A program made the position numbers and the translations under genes. The notes under the pieces were generated by a model. It had not been told where the DNA came from. It did no database searches and worked only from the letters and a program-made list of their open reading frames with translations. Shown in pieces: positions 6,667 to 15,309 of a stretch of 47,257 bases of DNA. The stretch spans positions 1-47,257 of the forward strand of contig NZ_JACSZV010000048.1 in assembly GCF_014472415.1 (NCBI RefSeq), written 5' to 3'. Every line of letters starts with the position of its first letter. Positions within the stretch are counted from its first letter, which is position 1. Origin of the DNA: Pseudomonas sp. N40(2020). Lineage in GTDB: Bacteria > Pseudomonadota > Gammaproteobacteria > Pseudomonadales > Pseudomonadaceae.

Positions 6667-8037
6667 ATGAACAAGAATCTGACCATAAAGCTCGGGGCCA
6701 TTGCCCTGTTGATCCTGCTGTTGCTGATACCACTGCTGATGATCGACGGGGTCATCGACGAGCGCCAGCAACTGCGCGACGGCGTGCTGCAAGACATTGC
6801 CCGCAGCTCCAGTTACAGCCAGCAGATCAGCGGCCCGGTGATGGTGGTGCCGTACCGCAAAGTGATTCACAACTGGAAGCTCAACGACAAAACCAACAAG
6901 CGCTATGACGAGCCGAGCGAAGAACGCGGGCGTTTGTACTTTCTGCCGGAACGGTTCGAACTCGATGGCCAGGTACAGACCGAACTGCGCGCCCGGGGCA
7001 TTTACGAAGCGCGGCTGTTCCATGCCGAGAACCGCATCAACGGCAGTTTTTCGCTGCCAGCGCAATTGGGCATCAAGGAAGACTTCACCGATTACCAGTT
7101 CGATGCGCCATTTCTCGCGGTCGGCATCAGCGACATTCGCGGCATCGAAAATGCCTTGAAACTGGAACTCGACGGCCAGCGCCTGGACTTCGTTCCCGGG
7201 ACTCAAGTCGGCTGGCTCGGCGAGGGGGTGCGAGTGACGCTGCCGCAGCTCGACACCAGCAAAACCAACGAACTGGCGTTTGGTTTCGACCTGCGTCTGC
7301 AAGGCACCGGTTCATTGCAGGTGCTGCCCGTGGGCAAGAGCAGCAGCGTCAGCCTGACCGCCAACTGGCCGCATCCAAGCTTCATCGGCAACTTCCTGCC
7401 GGCCAAACGGGAAATCAACGACGCCGGTTTCAGCGCCGACTGGCAGACCACGTTCTTCTCCACCAACCTGCAAGACGCCATGAGCCGCTGTGTCAGCAGC
7501 AATGATTGCGATGGGTTCAATGCCCGTAGCTTCGGCGTGAGCTTCATCGACCCGGTGGATCAATATCTGAAGAGTGACCGGGCGATCAAATATGCGCTGT
7601 TGTTTATCGTCCTGACGTTCGCCGGTTTCTTTCTCTTCGAAGTGCTCAAGAGCCTGGCGGTGCACCCGGTGCAATATGCGTTGGTGGGGGTGGCGCTGGC
7701 GTTCTTTTACCTGTTGCTGCTGTCGCTGTCGGAACACATCGGGTTTGCCCCTGCGTATCTGTTGTCGGCCAGTGGTTGTGTGTTGCTGATCGGGTTCTAT
7801 GTCTGCCACGTGCTGCACAGCGTGCGTCATGGCTTGAGTTTTTCGGCGGGGTTGGCGGCGTTGTATGGCCTGCTCTATGGCTTGTTGAGTGCCGAGGATT
7901 ACGCGCTGCTCATGGGTTCGCTGCTGCTGTTCGGCTTGCTCGGTGTGTTCATGGTGCTGACGCGCAAACTGGATTGGTACGGTATCGGGCAGAAGCCGCA
8001 AAAGCCGCTGGAGTTTGATATCGGGGTGGTGCAATGA
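6667..8037 (+). CDS. creD: Inner-membrane protein CreD
   Basis: 456 residues (E. coli CreD about 450). An N-terminal membrane helix (LGAIALLILLLLIPLLMIDGVI) is followed by a large periplasmic domain (about 30-300) with CreD-typical patches (RGIYEARLFHA, FIDPVDQYLKSDRAIKYALLFI). Five or so further helices follow at about 305-435. It is the main output of the CreBC system; in Pseudomonas and Stenotrophomonas creD is linked to envelope integrity and beta-lactam response. GGGAG lies 6 bases before the ATG. It is separated from creC by 174 bp holding a REP doublet and the proposed CreB array, so it probably has its own promoter. Confidence 0.93.
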   Translation: MNKNLTIKLGAIALLILLLLIPLLMIDGVIDERQQLRDGVLQDIARSSSYSQQISGPVMVVPYRKVIHNWKLNDKTNKRYDEPSEERGRLYFLPERFELDGQVQTELRARGIYEARLFHAENRINGSFSLPAQLGIKEDFTDYQFDAPFLAVGISDIRGIENALKLELDGQRLDFVPGTQVGWLGEGVRVTLPQLDTSKTNELAFGFDLRLQGTGSLQVLPVGKSSSVSLTANWPHPSFIGNFLPAKREINDAGFSADWQTTFFSTNLQDAMSRCVSSNDCDGFNARSFGVSFIDPVDQYLKSDRAIKYALLFIVLTFAGFFLFEVLKSLAVHPVQYALVGVALAFFYLLLLSLSEHIGFAPAYLLSASGCVLLIGFYVCHVLHSVRHGLSFSAGLAALYGLLYGLLSAEDYALLMGSLLLFGLLGVFMVLTRKLDWYGIGQKPQKPLEFDIGVVQ

Positions 8038-8121
8038 GCGGGCTGCGTGAGGATCAGCGGGAGGCTGAGGTGTTGGTGACGCTGATCTTTGCGTCACTGC
8101 CGCCGGAACCGAGGTGGTGCC

Positions 8122-8190
8122 ATCGCGAGCAGGCTCACTCCCACACTGTGCATGAACACAAATCACTTGTAGGAGCGAGCCTGCTCGCGA
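8122..8190. repeat. REP doublet downstream of creD
   Basis: Arms ATCGCGAGCAGGCTCACTCC and GGAGCGAGCCTGCTCGCGA in inverted orientation about 30 bp apart. The element lies between the convergent creD and GST genes. Nothing else is evident in 8038-8215. Confidence 0.85.
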
Positions 8191-8215
8191 AGAGGCCGGA
8201 ACAGGCGCCGCCGTT

Positions 8216-8845
8216 TTAAGGCTTGGGCATGGTCGCGATCATGGACGGTCGCTGGCTCACTTCGAAGAACCAGTTGGCGAGTTGCGGATTGGCCTCGCGC
8301 CAGCCCAGATCGGGGAAGCGCAGATCAAGGTAACCCAGCGCACAGGCGACGCTGATCGCGGCCACATCGAAATGGCTGGTCAGCTCGGCAATCGCTTCAC
8401 TTTCCAAAACGGCCAAGGCGCGACGGATCTTGTCGCGCTGGGCTTCGAGCCATTCGTCCCAGTGTTTTTCCGGTGCACGCAGCACCTGCTCGTAACGCAC
8501 CATCACCGAGGCATCCATGATTCCGTCAGCCATCGAGGCCAGGGTCAGACGTCGCCAGCGGGCCGAACCGTCGCGAGGGATCAGCGGGTTGCCGACGTGT
8601 TGGTGGTCGAGGTAATCGAGGATCACGCGGCTGTCATGGATGACATTGCCGTCGGCCAGGCGCAGTGCCGGGATCTTGCCCAGCGGGTTGTCGGCGTTGA
8701 GCTCGGCACTGGGGCTGACCGGGCTGAGCACACAGTCTTGCAACGCGACGCGATCCTGCTGGCCGGTCTCGTGCAGCAACACCATCACTTTGCGTACGAA
8801 CGGGGAGAGCGTGTTGTGGAACAGGGTCATGCTGGGGACGGACAT
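8216..8845 (-). CDS. Glutathione S-transferase family protein
   Basis: 209 residues from ATG 8845, preceded at 7 bases by GAGG; a TTG two codons upstream is possible. The N-terminal thioredoxin-like domain contains SPFVRKVMVLLHETG (Ser as likely glutathione-activating residue), NPLGKIPAL with the cis-Pro, and HDSRVILDYLD for the gamma-glutamyl site. A helical C-terminal domain follows (VAAISVACALGYLDLRFPDLGWREANPQLANWFFEVSQRPS). The family conjugates glutathione to electrophiles or acts on stress substrates; the substrate cannot be predicted. It is a single gene with REP elements on both sides. Confidence 0.9.
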   Translation of the reverse strand: MSVPSMTLFHNTLSPFVRKVMVLLHETGQQDRVALQDCVLSPVSPSAELNADNPLGKIPALRLADGNVIHDSRVILDYLDHQHVGNPLIPRDGSARWRRLTLASMADGIMDASVMVRYEQVLRAPEKHWDEWLEAQRDKIRRALAVLESEAIAELTSHFDVAAISVACALGYLDLRFPDLGWREANPQLANWFFEVSQRPSMIATMPKP

Positions 8846-8885
8846 TGGCAAACCTCGGTGATCGTCGAAGAGCAGGAGGTTAGCC

Positions 8886-8973
8886 GTAGGAGCTGCGGAA
8901 CGCTGCGATCTTTTGATCTTTATCCTGTTTTTAAGATCAAGATCAAAAGATCGCAGCGTGCCGCAGCTCCTAC
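8886..8973. repeat. REP doublet (GTAGGAGCTGCGG / GATCTTTTGATC type)
   Basis: Long inverted arms GTAGGAGCTGCGGAACGCTG...AAGATC and their complement meet around an A/T-rich centre. This second repeat class recurs at 22546, 28611 and 38001. It lies between the GST gene and the iron operon and could also act as a transcript end. Confidence 0.85.
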
Positions 8974-8979
8974 AGGTGT

Positions 8980-9159
8980 TCAGCTTCGCACCACCAAACC
9001 TCTTATGGCCAGATACGCCGGAACGCCCAACCCAACCCAGCTCAATGCATCCCAGATGCCATCCCCCAACAACGCCGCAAACAACCCCGCCGCACTGAGT
9101 AGCGCGATCACCAGCGGCGTGCTGAACACCTTCCAGAAATTCGACTGACGCGGCTTCAT
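8980..9159 (-). CDS. 59-residue inner-membrane protein coupled to the PepSY gene
   Basis: The minus-strand frame from ATG 9159 to TGA 8980-8982 reads MKPRQSNFWKVFSTPLVIAL... and ends ...AIRGLVVRS. It has two hydrophobic helices (VFSTPLVIALLSAAGLFAALL and ALSWVGLGVPAYLAI). Its ATG overlaps the PepSY stop as ATGA, and GGAGG lies just upstream, so translation is coupled. The GDGIWDALSW segment recalls small proteins found downstream of PepSY/TonB-receptor genes in other pseudomonads. The function is unknown; a subunit or chaperone of the PepSY protein is plausible. Confidence 0.82.
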   Translation of the reverse strand: MKPRQSNFWKVFSTPLVIALLSAAGLFAALLGDGIWDALSWVGLGVPAYLAIRGLVVRS

Positions 9160-10286
9160 GCGGAGGCCTCCGTCGTTTCCAGTTCAGGCTTGGCCGCTCT
9201 GCGCCGTACTACCCACAAATACACGCCGCTGCCGAGCACGATGATTGTCAGTACATCGAGGGCGGCCCAGAGAATCTTCATCGGCATGCCGCCGTAGTCA
9301 CCGAAGTGCAGCGGCTGGGACATGCCCATGGCGTCCATGTACCACGGTCGTTCCGCCACGGCGGTGACTTGCAGGGTCGTGGCGTCGATCAACACCGGCG
9401 TCAACAAGTGCGAGGTCAAATGCGTGCCGCCCTTCATGAACACCGAGTAATGGTGCTCGCTGGAAAAGCGCGTGCCGGGGAAGGCGATGAAATCCGGCTT
9501 CATGCCCGGCGCGACTTCGCCGGCAATGTCGAGCAAGCGGGTGGCCGGGGCCAGATGGGTCAGCGGCGGTGCGTCGCGATAGGGCGCGATCAAGGTATTG
9601 AGCGAGTCGTTGCGCCATGCAGCGATCAGCAAGTCGGCGCAGGCGCTGATCACACCGGTCACGCCGACAACCAACGCCCAGGTCAGCGTGACGACGCCGA
9701 TCAGGTTATGCAGGTCGAGCCAGCGCAGGCGGGTGGATTTGTCCTGGCGCACGGTGCCGAATTTCAAACGACGCATGAACGGCAGGTACAGCACCGTCCC
9801 GGAAACTATCGCCACGACAAACAACAGCCCCATGAACGCCAGCAGCAACTTGCCCGGCAACCCGGCGAACATGTCGACGTGCAGGCGCAGGATGAACAGC
9901 ATCAAACCGCCGTTCGCCGAAGGCGTTTCCAGCGCTTCGCCGGTGCGGGCATCGAGCATGAAGGTGTGCGAAGAGTTGGGCTCGGTGCCGGCGGTTTTCG
10001 CCATGATCGTCAGCACGGCGTTCGGCTCATCGTCGTCGAAGCCGAAGTACTGTACGACGTCATCCGGGCGATGTTTTTCCGCAGCCTCGACCAGTTGCGC
10101 CAGATTCAGGCGCGGCGTGTCGGCCGGCATCTCGCGTACTACCGGAGCATCGCCGAGCAGGTGGTCGATTTCATGGCTGAAAATCAACGGCAGGCCGGTC
10201 AAGGCCAGCATCAGCAAAAACACGGTGCAGATCAGGCTGGTCCAGGTGTGGATGAACGACCAGCGGCGAATTGTTTTACTTTTCAT
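9156..10286 (-). CDS. PepSY-associated transmembrane protein (iron-uptake linked)
   Basis: 376 residues from ATG 10286, with AAGG 8 bases upstream; the longer frame to 10319 has no ribosome site. Four membrane helices are visible: SFIHTWTSLICTVFLLMLAL, LLAFMGLLFVVAIVSGTVLYLPF, LIGVVTLTWALVVGVTGVISA and ILWAALDVLTIIVLGSGVYLWVV. Histidines in or near helices (RRWSFIHTWTS, LRLHVDMFAG, LDLHNLIGV) are typical of this family. Such proteins accompany siderophore receptors and probably act in reductive iron release or haem/iron handling at the inner membrane. It lies 74 bp downstream of the TonB receptor on the same strand. Confidence 0.88.
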   Translation of the reverse strand: MKSKTIRRWSFIHTWTSLICTVFLLMLALTGLPLIFSHEIDHLLGDAPVVREMPADTPRLNLAQLVEAAEKHRPDDVVQYFGFDDDEPNAVLTIMAKTAGTEPNSSHTFMLDARTGEALETPSANGGLMLFILRLHVDMFAGLPGKLLLAFMGLLFVVAIVSGTVLYLPFMRRLKFGTVRQDKSTRLRWLDLHNLIGVVTLTWALVVGVTGVISACADLLIAAWRNDSLNTLIAPYRDAPPLTHLAPATRLLDIAGEVAPGMKPDFIAFPGTRFSSEHHYSVFMKGGTHLTSHLLTPVLIDATTLQVTAVAERPWYMDAMGMSQPLHFGDYGGMPMKILWAALDVLTIIVLGSGVYLWVVRRRAAKPELETTEASA

Positions 10287-10360
10287 TTCATGACCTTCAA
10301 AAACACCAAAGCCGTCCACGAAGGACGGCCGGGTGATATGACCTGTTTCAGCTCAATCGC

Positions 10361-12787
10361 TTACCACTTGTAAGTGGCGCTGGCGACGACACTGCGCGTG
10401 TCGCCGTAGTAGCAGTAGAAGCTGTCGCAGGTGGAAATGTATTCCTTGTCGAACAGATTGGTCGCGTTGAGTGCCAGCGACGCGCCCTTGAGGCTGTTGT
10501 CCAGACGGCCGAGGTCGTAATGCACGCTCGCGTCGAACACGGTGTAGGCGTCCGCCTTGCCCAGCCAGGTGTTGGCCTTGTCGCCGTAGGTGTTGCCGGT
10601 GTAACGCACGCCGGCACCGATGCCGAAGCCGTCGAGTACGCCGGTGTGCCAGGTGTAATCGGTCCACAACGACGCTTGCTGGTTGGGCATCAGTTGCAGG
10701 CGATTGCCCTTGTCGGTGCCCTTCTGCACTTCGGACTTGGCCAGGGTGTAGGCGGCGATGACTTTCAGGTTATCGGTAACGTCCGAGACCGCTTCCAGCT
10801 CCAGGCCTTTGACTTTCACTTCGCCGGTCTGGCTGGTGATCGACACGCCGTCGACGAAGGTGTTGACCGAGACGTTTTTCTGGGTGAGGTCATACACGGC
10901 CGCGCTCAACAGCGTCTTGCTGCCCGGCGGCTGGTACTTGATGCCCAGCTCCCATTGCTTGCCTTCGGTTGGTTTGAGCGAACCGGTGGAGGTAGCGTCG
11001 GCGCCCGTGGTCGGCTGGAAGGATTCGGCGTACGACAGGTACGGCACGAAGCCCGAGTCGAACACATAGCTGAGTGCCGCGTTGCCGCTGAATTTCTTGT
11101 CGCGCTGGGTGTTGGTGGCATCGCCCTTGTTGATGAATCGGGTGCTGGTGTGTACCCAGTCTTCACGGCCGCCGAGGGTCAGGCGCCATTGGTCGAGGGC
11201 CATTTGATCCTGGACGTAGAGGCCGGTCTGGTAGGTCTTCTGGTTGTAGTCGTAGAACGCTGTCGAACGCGCCGGACGCACGATCGGCTGGCCGTAGATC
11301 GGGTTGATCACGTTGGTTTGAAGACCATCACCAAATATCGAGGTGTAGTTGGTGTTGCTGCGCTGGTGATCCAGACCCAGCAGCAAGGTGTGGCGGATAT
11401 CGCCAGTGGCGAAATCGGCCTGGAAGTTGTTGTCCACGGCGAACTGGCTGATGTCTTCATCGACGCTGGTGCTGGTACGGCCGACGTTGCCCTGATCATC
11501 CACTTCGGTGAACGGGTAAGAGCCAACGGTCAGTGCCTGGAACGACAGATCCGACTTGGTGTAACGCAGGTTCTGCTTGAACTGCCACGTATCGTTCAAT
11601 CGATGTTCGAACGCGTAGCCCAGCGCGTAGTAAGTGCGGTCGTAATATTCCCAATCCGGGTCACCCAGATTCTTGTGATGGGAAATGTCACCCAGCGGCG
11701 ACTTGATCTTGGTGCCCTGAATCGGCAAGAACTGGCTGGTGATGCCGGTATCGTCGCGGGTGAACTGGCTCAACAGGGTGAATTTGGTGTCGTCGTTGAT
11801 GTTCCACGTCAGGCTCGGCGCGATGTTGTAGCGCTTGTTGTCAACGTGGTCGACCTGAGTACCGCTGTCACGTACGACGCCGCTGATGCCATAGAGAAAC
11901 TGACCCGCCTCATCGATCTTGCCGGTGCTGGCGAAGTTGATCTGGCGATGGTTGTCGCTGCCGTATTGCAGCTGAATTTCGCTGCTGGCGATGTCACTTG
12001 GACGGCGGCTGACCATATCCAGCAGGCCGCCCGGCGGGGTCTGGCCGTACACCGAAGAGGCCGGGCCACGGAGCAGGGCGAGGCGGTCGAGGTTCCAGGT
12101 TTCCTGTTTTGGATTGGCGTACACGCCTTTTGGCAGTGGCAGGCCGTCGAGGAACTGGGTCGGCTCGAAGCCGCGTACGCGCAGCCAGTCCGCGCGGGTG
12201 TCGCTGCCGTAGCTGCTGGCGGTGATGCCCGGCATGTAGCGCACGGCGTCATCGAGGCTGTGCACGCCACGGTCGTCCATTTGCTGACGGGTGGCGACGG
12301 AGATCGAGCGCGGTGCTTCGACCAGCGCGGTGTCGGTCTTGGTGCCGGCGGCGGTGCGCGTGGCGGTGTAGCCCTCGACAGGGCTCCAGGCGGTTTCCAG
12401 ATTTTCCACACCGATCACCGATGTTTCCGGCAGCGCCATCACACCCTCAGGCACAGCGACCAAGGTGTAAGTGCCGGTGCTGCTTTGTTCCAGTTGCAGG
12501 CCAGTGCCTTGCAACGCTGCACGCAACGCGCCAGTGGCGTCGTACTGGCCGTTCACCGGGGCCGAGGTCTTGCCTGCCGCCAGTGACGGATTCAGCGACA
12601 GCGCGAGGCCACCCTGGCTGGCGATCTGGTTCAACGTGGTGGACAGAGGCGCGGCCGGCAGGTTGTAGGCTCGCACGCTGGACGCTTGTTCAGCGGCGAA
12701 CAACGGGCTGCTGATCAGCGGGGCGCCCAGAGCGATGGCGACAGCCAGCAGACTGGGGCGCAACAAGGTGTCTAGCGAACGGGACAT
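10361..12787 (-). CDS. TonB-dependent siderophore receptor, FhuA-like with signalling domain
   Basis: 808 residues. A long signal peptide ends near ISSPLFA. It is followed by a secretin/TonB N-terminal signalling domain (about 35-110, YNLPAAPLSTTLNQIASQGGLALS), a plug domain (ALVEAPRSISVATRQQMDDRG ... RGPASSVYGQTPPGGLLDMVSRRP) and a 22-strand barrel ending in aromatic YKW. The Cys pair near the end (STCDSFYCYYGDTRSVVA) matches FhuA-type ferrichrome receptors, so a hydroxamate siderophore is my best guess. The signalling domain plus the FecR/FecI pair upstream indicates ligand-induced self-regulation. GGAG lies 8 bases before the start. Confidence 0.92.
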   Translation of the reverse strand: MSRSLDTLLRPSLLAVAIALGAPLISSPLFAAEQASSVRAYNLPAAPLSTTLNQIASQGGLALSLNPSLAAGKTSAPVNGQYDATGALRAALQGTGLQLEQSSTGTYTLVAVPEGVMALPETSVIGVENLETAWSPVEGYTATRTAAGTKTDTALVEAPRSISVATRQQMDDRGVHSLDDAVRYMPGITASSYGSDTRADWLRVRGFEPTQFLDGLPLPKGVYANPKQETWNLDRLALLRGPASSVYGQTPPGGLLDMVSRRPSDIASSEIQLQYGSDNHRQINFASTGKIDEAGQFLYGISGVVRDSGTQVDHVDNKRYNIAPSLTWNINDDTKFTLLSQFTRDDTGITSQFLPIQGTKIKSPLGDISHHKNLGDPDWEYYDRTYYALGYAFEHRLNDTWQFKQNLRYTKSDLSFQALTVGSYPFTEVDDQGNVGRTSTSVDEDISQFAVDNNFQADFATGDIRHTLLLGLDHQRSNTNYTSIFGDGLQTNVINPIYGQPIVRPARSTAFYDYNQKTYQTGLYVQDQMALDQWRLTLGGREDWVHTSTRFINKGDATNTQRDKKFSGNAALSYVFDSGFVPYLSYAESFQPTTGADATSTGSLKPTEGKQWELGIKYQPPGSKTLLSAAVYDLTQKNVSVNTFVDGVSITSQTGEVKVKGLELEAVSDVTDNLKVIAAYTLAKSEVQKGTDKGNRLQLMPNQQASLWTDYTWHTGVLDGFGIGAGVRYTGNTYGDKANTWLGKADAYTVFDASVHYDLGRLDNSLKGASLALNATNLFDKEYISTCDSFYCYYGDTRSVVASATYKW

Positions 12788-12909
12788 ACGGCGGCTCCTG
12801 AATGGAAATATTTCTCAATTGCCTGTGTGCCGGACGAGATCGGAAAAGTGATAGGGCTGGATGAAAATAATTTCGATTAACTGAAAATCGAGTTGTGGCA
12901 GATGACGTC

Positions 12910-12974
12910 TTCGCGAGCAGGCTCGCTCCCACAGGGGTAACGCATCCCAATGTGGAAGCGAGCCTGCTCGCGAA
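12910..12974. repeat. REP doublet between receptor and FecR-like gene
   Basis: Arms TCGCGAGCAGGCTCGCTCCC and its near-complement GGAAGCGAGCCTGCTCGCGA lie about 22 bp apart. It splits the sigma/anti-sigma pair from the receptor. The other 110 bp of this gap should contain the FecI-type receptor promoter, which I could not pinpoint. Confidence 0.85.
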
Positions 12975-12995
12975 AGCTAAAGCTCAGGCACCACA

Positions 12996-13970
12996 TTAAT
13001 CAGGTTTGGTATCAGCCTTGGCTACGGTGACCCAAAATGGCGTGTGCTGTTCGATCTGCACCGGCAGGGTCGGCAGCAGGGCGCTCAAGGCTTTATCGGT
13101 GTCGTGCAACGGGAAGCTGCCGGTTATCCGCAAGTCAGCCACGTCCGGTGCCACACCCAAATACCCGCGTCGATAACGCCCCAACTCGTGCACCAGATCC
13201 CCCAGCCGCGCGTTATCGACCACCAGCATCCCGCGCGTCCACGCATCGGCGCCAGGGTTGAGCGCGACAATGGCGTCCAGTCCGTCATGGCGCAGCAGCA
13301 CTTGTTGGCCTTCACGCAGGATCTGTTCTTCAGGGTTCGATTGCGTATGCGCAGCGACTGCCGACTGCAACACGCTCAGGCGCGTCCTTTCTTCTTCGCG
13401 CTTGACCATGAAACGCGTGCCCAATGCACGCATGCTGCCCTCGCGTGTTTCCACAATGAATGGCCTCGCGTCACCGTGGCCGGTTTCGACGAGGATTTCG
13501 CCTTCCTGCAAAACAATCAGGCGTTGCTTGTCATCGAAGCGCACATCCACGGCGCTGTGGGTGTTTAGGTTGAGCACGGTACCGTCGGCCAGGCGCACGG
13601 TGCGCTGTTCGCCAGTCGCAGTACGCTGATCCGCCAGCCAGTAATCCAGCGGCAGATAACGATCGCCCGCAAAAAGTGCCAGCCCCACCACCGCCACCAC
13701 GCTGGCCAATCCGCTGCCCAGCTTGCGCACTCGACGACGAATGCCTTCGCGCGATTGCAGCAAGGCGCTGCGGGCTGGCCCTTTGGCCACGCTGAAACGC
13801 TGATCGAGCATGCCCAATTGGCGCCATGCCCGGGCATGTTCTTCATGGGCCGCGTGCCATTTGGCGAATTCCTCGCGCTCCAGCGGGCTGCTCGAATCGA
13901 GCGTCAGCTGCCAGGCAATCGCCGCGTCCAGCACATGCGCCGGTACAGGTCTGGAACTGGCCGGGCTCAT
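12996..13970 (-). CDS. FecR-like transmembrane sigma regulator
   Basis: 324 residues. The N-terminal cytoplasmic part has the DUF4880/FecR motif (AIAWQLTLDSSSPLEREEFAKWHAAHEEHARAWRQL). A membrane helix lies near residues 92-107 (LASVVAVVGLALFAGDRYL), followed by a periplasmic FecR domain (TATGEQRTVRLADGTVLNLNTHSAVDVRF) and a C-terminal receptor-contact region. Such proteins pass the siderophore-bound signal from the TonB receptor to the FecI-type sigma factor. The start overlaps the sigma gene stop by 4 bp. Confidence 0.92.
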   Translation of the reverse strand: MSPASSRPVPAHVLDAAIAWQLTLDSSSPLEREEFAKWHAAHEEHARAWRQLGMLDQRFSVAKGPARSALLQSREGIRRRVRKLGSGLASVVAVVGLALFAGDRYLPLDYWLADQRTATGEQRTVRLADGTVLNLNTHSAVDVRFDDKQRLIVLQEGEILVETGHGDARPFIVETREGSMRALGTRFMVKREEERTRLSVLQSAVAAHTQSNPEEQILREGQQVLLRHDGLDAIVALNPGADAWTRGMLVVDNARLGDLVHELGRYRRGYLGVAPDVADLRITGSFPLHDTDKALSALLPTLPVQIEQHTPFWVTVAKADTKPD

Positions 13971-14485
13971 GTCGGCTCACCGTACAGGGCGATGTAGCAC
14001 TGACGAATCCCTTGCGCCAGATACTGGCGCACACGCGGTACCGACACGCCGAGCTTCTCGGCGATCTCGGCATGGCTGAGGCCGTCGAGGCGGTTATAAA
14101 GGAAAGCGGCGCGGGCCTTGGTCGACAGTTTGCCGAGCAGACGGTCGATGGCTTTGAGGTCTTCGAGGATCAGTTGCTGTTCTTCCACCGATGGCTGTTC
14201 GCCTTCGGGAATCAGCATCAGTTCGGTGAGGTAGGCCTGTTCCAGCGCGGCACGGCGGAAGTAATCGAACAGCAGACCCTTGGCGATCGCCACCAGGAAA
14301 GCCCGGGGCTCGCGCGGCGATGGCAGTTCATCGCGACCGAGCAGACGCACGAAGGTGTCCTGACTCAGATCTTCGGCACGTTGCGGACACGCCACATTGC
14401 GCCGCAGCCACGCCAGCAGCCAACCGCGATGGTCGCGATACATCGCACCGACGAGCTCACTGTGAGGGCTTGGGACTGACGACAC
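13967..14485 (-). CDS. FecI-like ECF sigma factor
   Basis: 172 residues if GTG 14485 is used; this matches the family length of about 170. The alternatives are GTG 14494 and ATG 14443. The frame stays open to 14635, but that region overlaps the end of the exonuclease gene and holds the likely promoter. Region 2 is seen in RNVACPQRAEDLSQDTFVRLL and PRAFLVAIAKGLLFDYFRRA, and region 4 in LDGLSHAEIAEKLGVSVPRVRQYLAQGIRQC. It should direct transcription of the receptor gene when the siderophore is present. It forms a coupled pair with the FecR-like gene. Confidence 0.88.
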   Translation of the reverse strand: MSSVPSPHSELVGAMYRDHRGWLLAWLRRNVACPQRAEDLSQDTFVRLLGRDELPSPREPRAFLVAIAKGLLFDYFRRAALEQAYLTELMLIPEGEQPSVEEQQLILEDLKAIDRLLGKLSTKARAAFLYNRLDGLSHAEIAEKLGVSVPRVRQYLAQGIRQCYIALYGEPT

Positions 14486-14510
14486 CAGACGCACCGATTG
14501 GGAAATGTTA

Positions 14511-14535
14511 ACCAACGAGAATTGTTCGCGATTCT
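14511..14535 (-). promoter_or_regulatory. Possible Fur box upstream of the FecI-like sigma gene
   Basis: On the minus strand GAACAATTCTCGTTGG matches the common pseudomonad Fur-site core AATAATTCTCATTT at 11 of 14 positions over its central part. It lies 26-50 bp before the chosen sigma start. Fur control of FecI-type sigma genes is well established, so the position is sensible. The second half-site is poor. Confidence 0.4.
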
Positions 14536-14601
14536 GGCAGAGGTGGGAATGGTTAGCAATTGGCCACTGGTCGGGTGGGAGGGACGCAGCTCCTTCGGGG
14601 G

Positions 14602-15309
14602 TTAGAAAGAGTGGGTTTGTTGCCTGCGCTTCCATTGACTCAACCGCTGCTGCAAATTCAGCGGGCTATGAATCTGCTGCCCCCGCGCCCGACTGAACAG
14701 GATCAACGCCAGCTCCGCCGTCGCCAGCGCATCGGCACTCGCATTGTGCCGCTCGAACACTTCAAGCTTGAACCAGTCGATCCACTCATCCAGCCCGGCC
14801 TCGCGAATGTTCGCCTGCGGGCACACCAGCGGTGCAATATCCGCGACATCCAGAAACGTCTGCTGCAACTTGTATCCCAGGTGCTCCTTCAGCGCCCGCC
14901 CAAGCATGTGCTGATCGAACGGCGCATGAAACGCCAGCACCGGGCTGTCACCGACAAACTCCATGAACTCCAGCAATGCCTCGGCAGGTTCGCTGCCAGC
15001 GGCAATCGCATTCGGCCCCAGCCCATGAATCAACACGCTGGGGCTGAGCTTCAATTCACGACATTGCAGCGTGCGTTCGAACTGCTGGCTGAAATCGATC
15101 GCGCCGTCCTCGATCACCACCGCGCCAATCGACAACACTCGATCCTTATTCATATTCAGCCCGGTGGTTTCCAGATCCAGCACCACCCAGCGCTGTTCGC
15201 GCAGGCTGCATTCGCCCAGTTCACTGATCGCTGGCAGCTTGGTCAGACGCTGCTGCAAATCCACCGGCACCACCGGATTGGCGGGACGCAACCACGAGAA
15301 CAGGCTCAT
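14602..15309 (-). CDS. DnaQ-like 3'-5' exonuclease
   Basis: 235 residues with the DEDDh exonuclease signature: Exo I in VVLDLETTGLN (Asp and Glu), Exo II in VLAFHAPFDQHML, and Exo III in HNASADALATAEL. This is the proofreading-type fold of DNA polymerase III epsilon, here as a short stand-alone enzyme. Its ATG overlaps the stop of the upstream DUF294/CBS gene by 4 bp. The pair is a recurrent arrangement in pseudomonads whose shared function is unclear. Confidence 0.9.
   Translation of the reverse strand: MSLFSWLRPANPVVPVDLQQRLTKLPAISELGECSLREQRWVVLDLETTGLNMNKDRVLSIGAVVIEDGAIDFSQQFERTLQCRELKLSPSVLIHGLGPNAIAAGSEPAEALLEFMEFVGDSPVLAFHAPFDQHMLGRALKEHLGYKLQQTFLDVADIAPLVCPQANIREAGLDEWIDWFKLEVFERHNASADALATAELALILFSRARGQQIHSPLNLQQRLSQWKRRQQTHSF

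Noticed and set aside
8034..8219. 61-codon frame overlapping the creD stop by ATGA
   Set aside because: The overlap is tempting, but most of the frame translates the REP doublet at 8122-8190, and the residues have no conserved pattern.
10520..12586. 688-codon plus-strand open frame opposite the TonB receptor gene
   Set aside because: Composition is typical of the antisense of a high-GC gene (His, Val, Gly and Gln rich). It has no recognisable domain, and the receptor on the other strand is unambiguous.
14486..14635. N-terminal extension of the FecI-like sigma factor
   Set aside because: It would overlap the exonuclease 3' end and run through the likely promoter and Fur site. The family length fits the shorter form.
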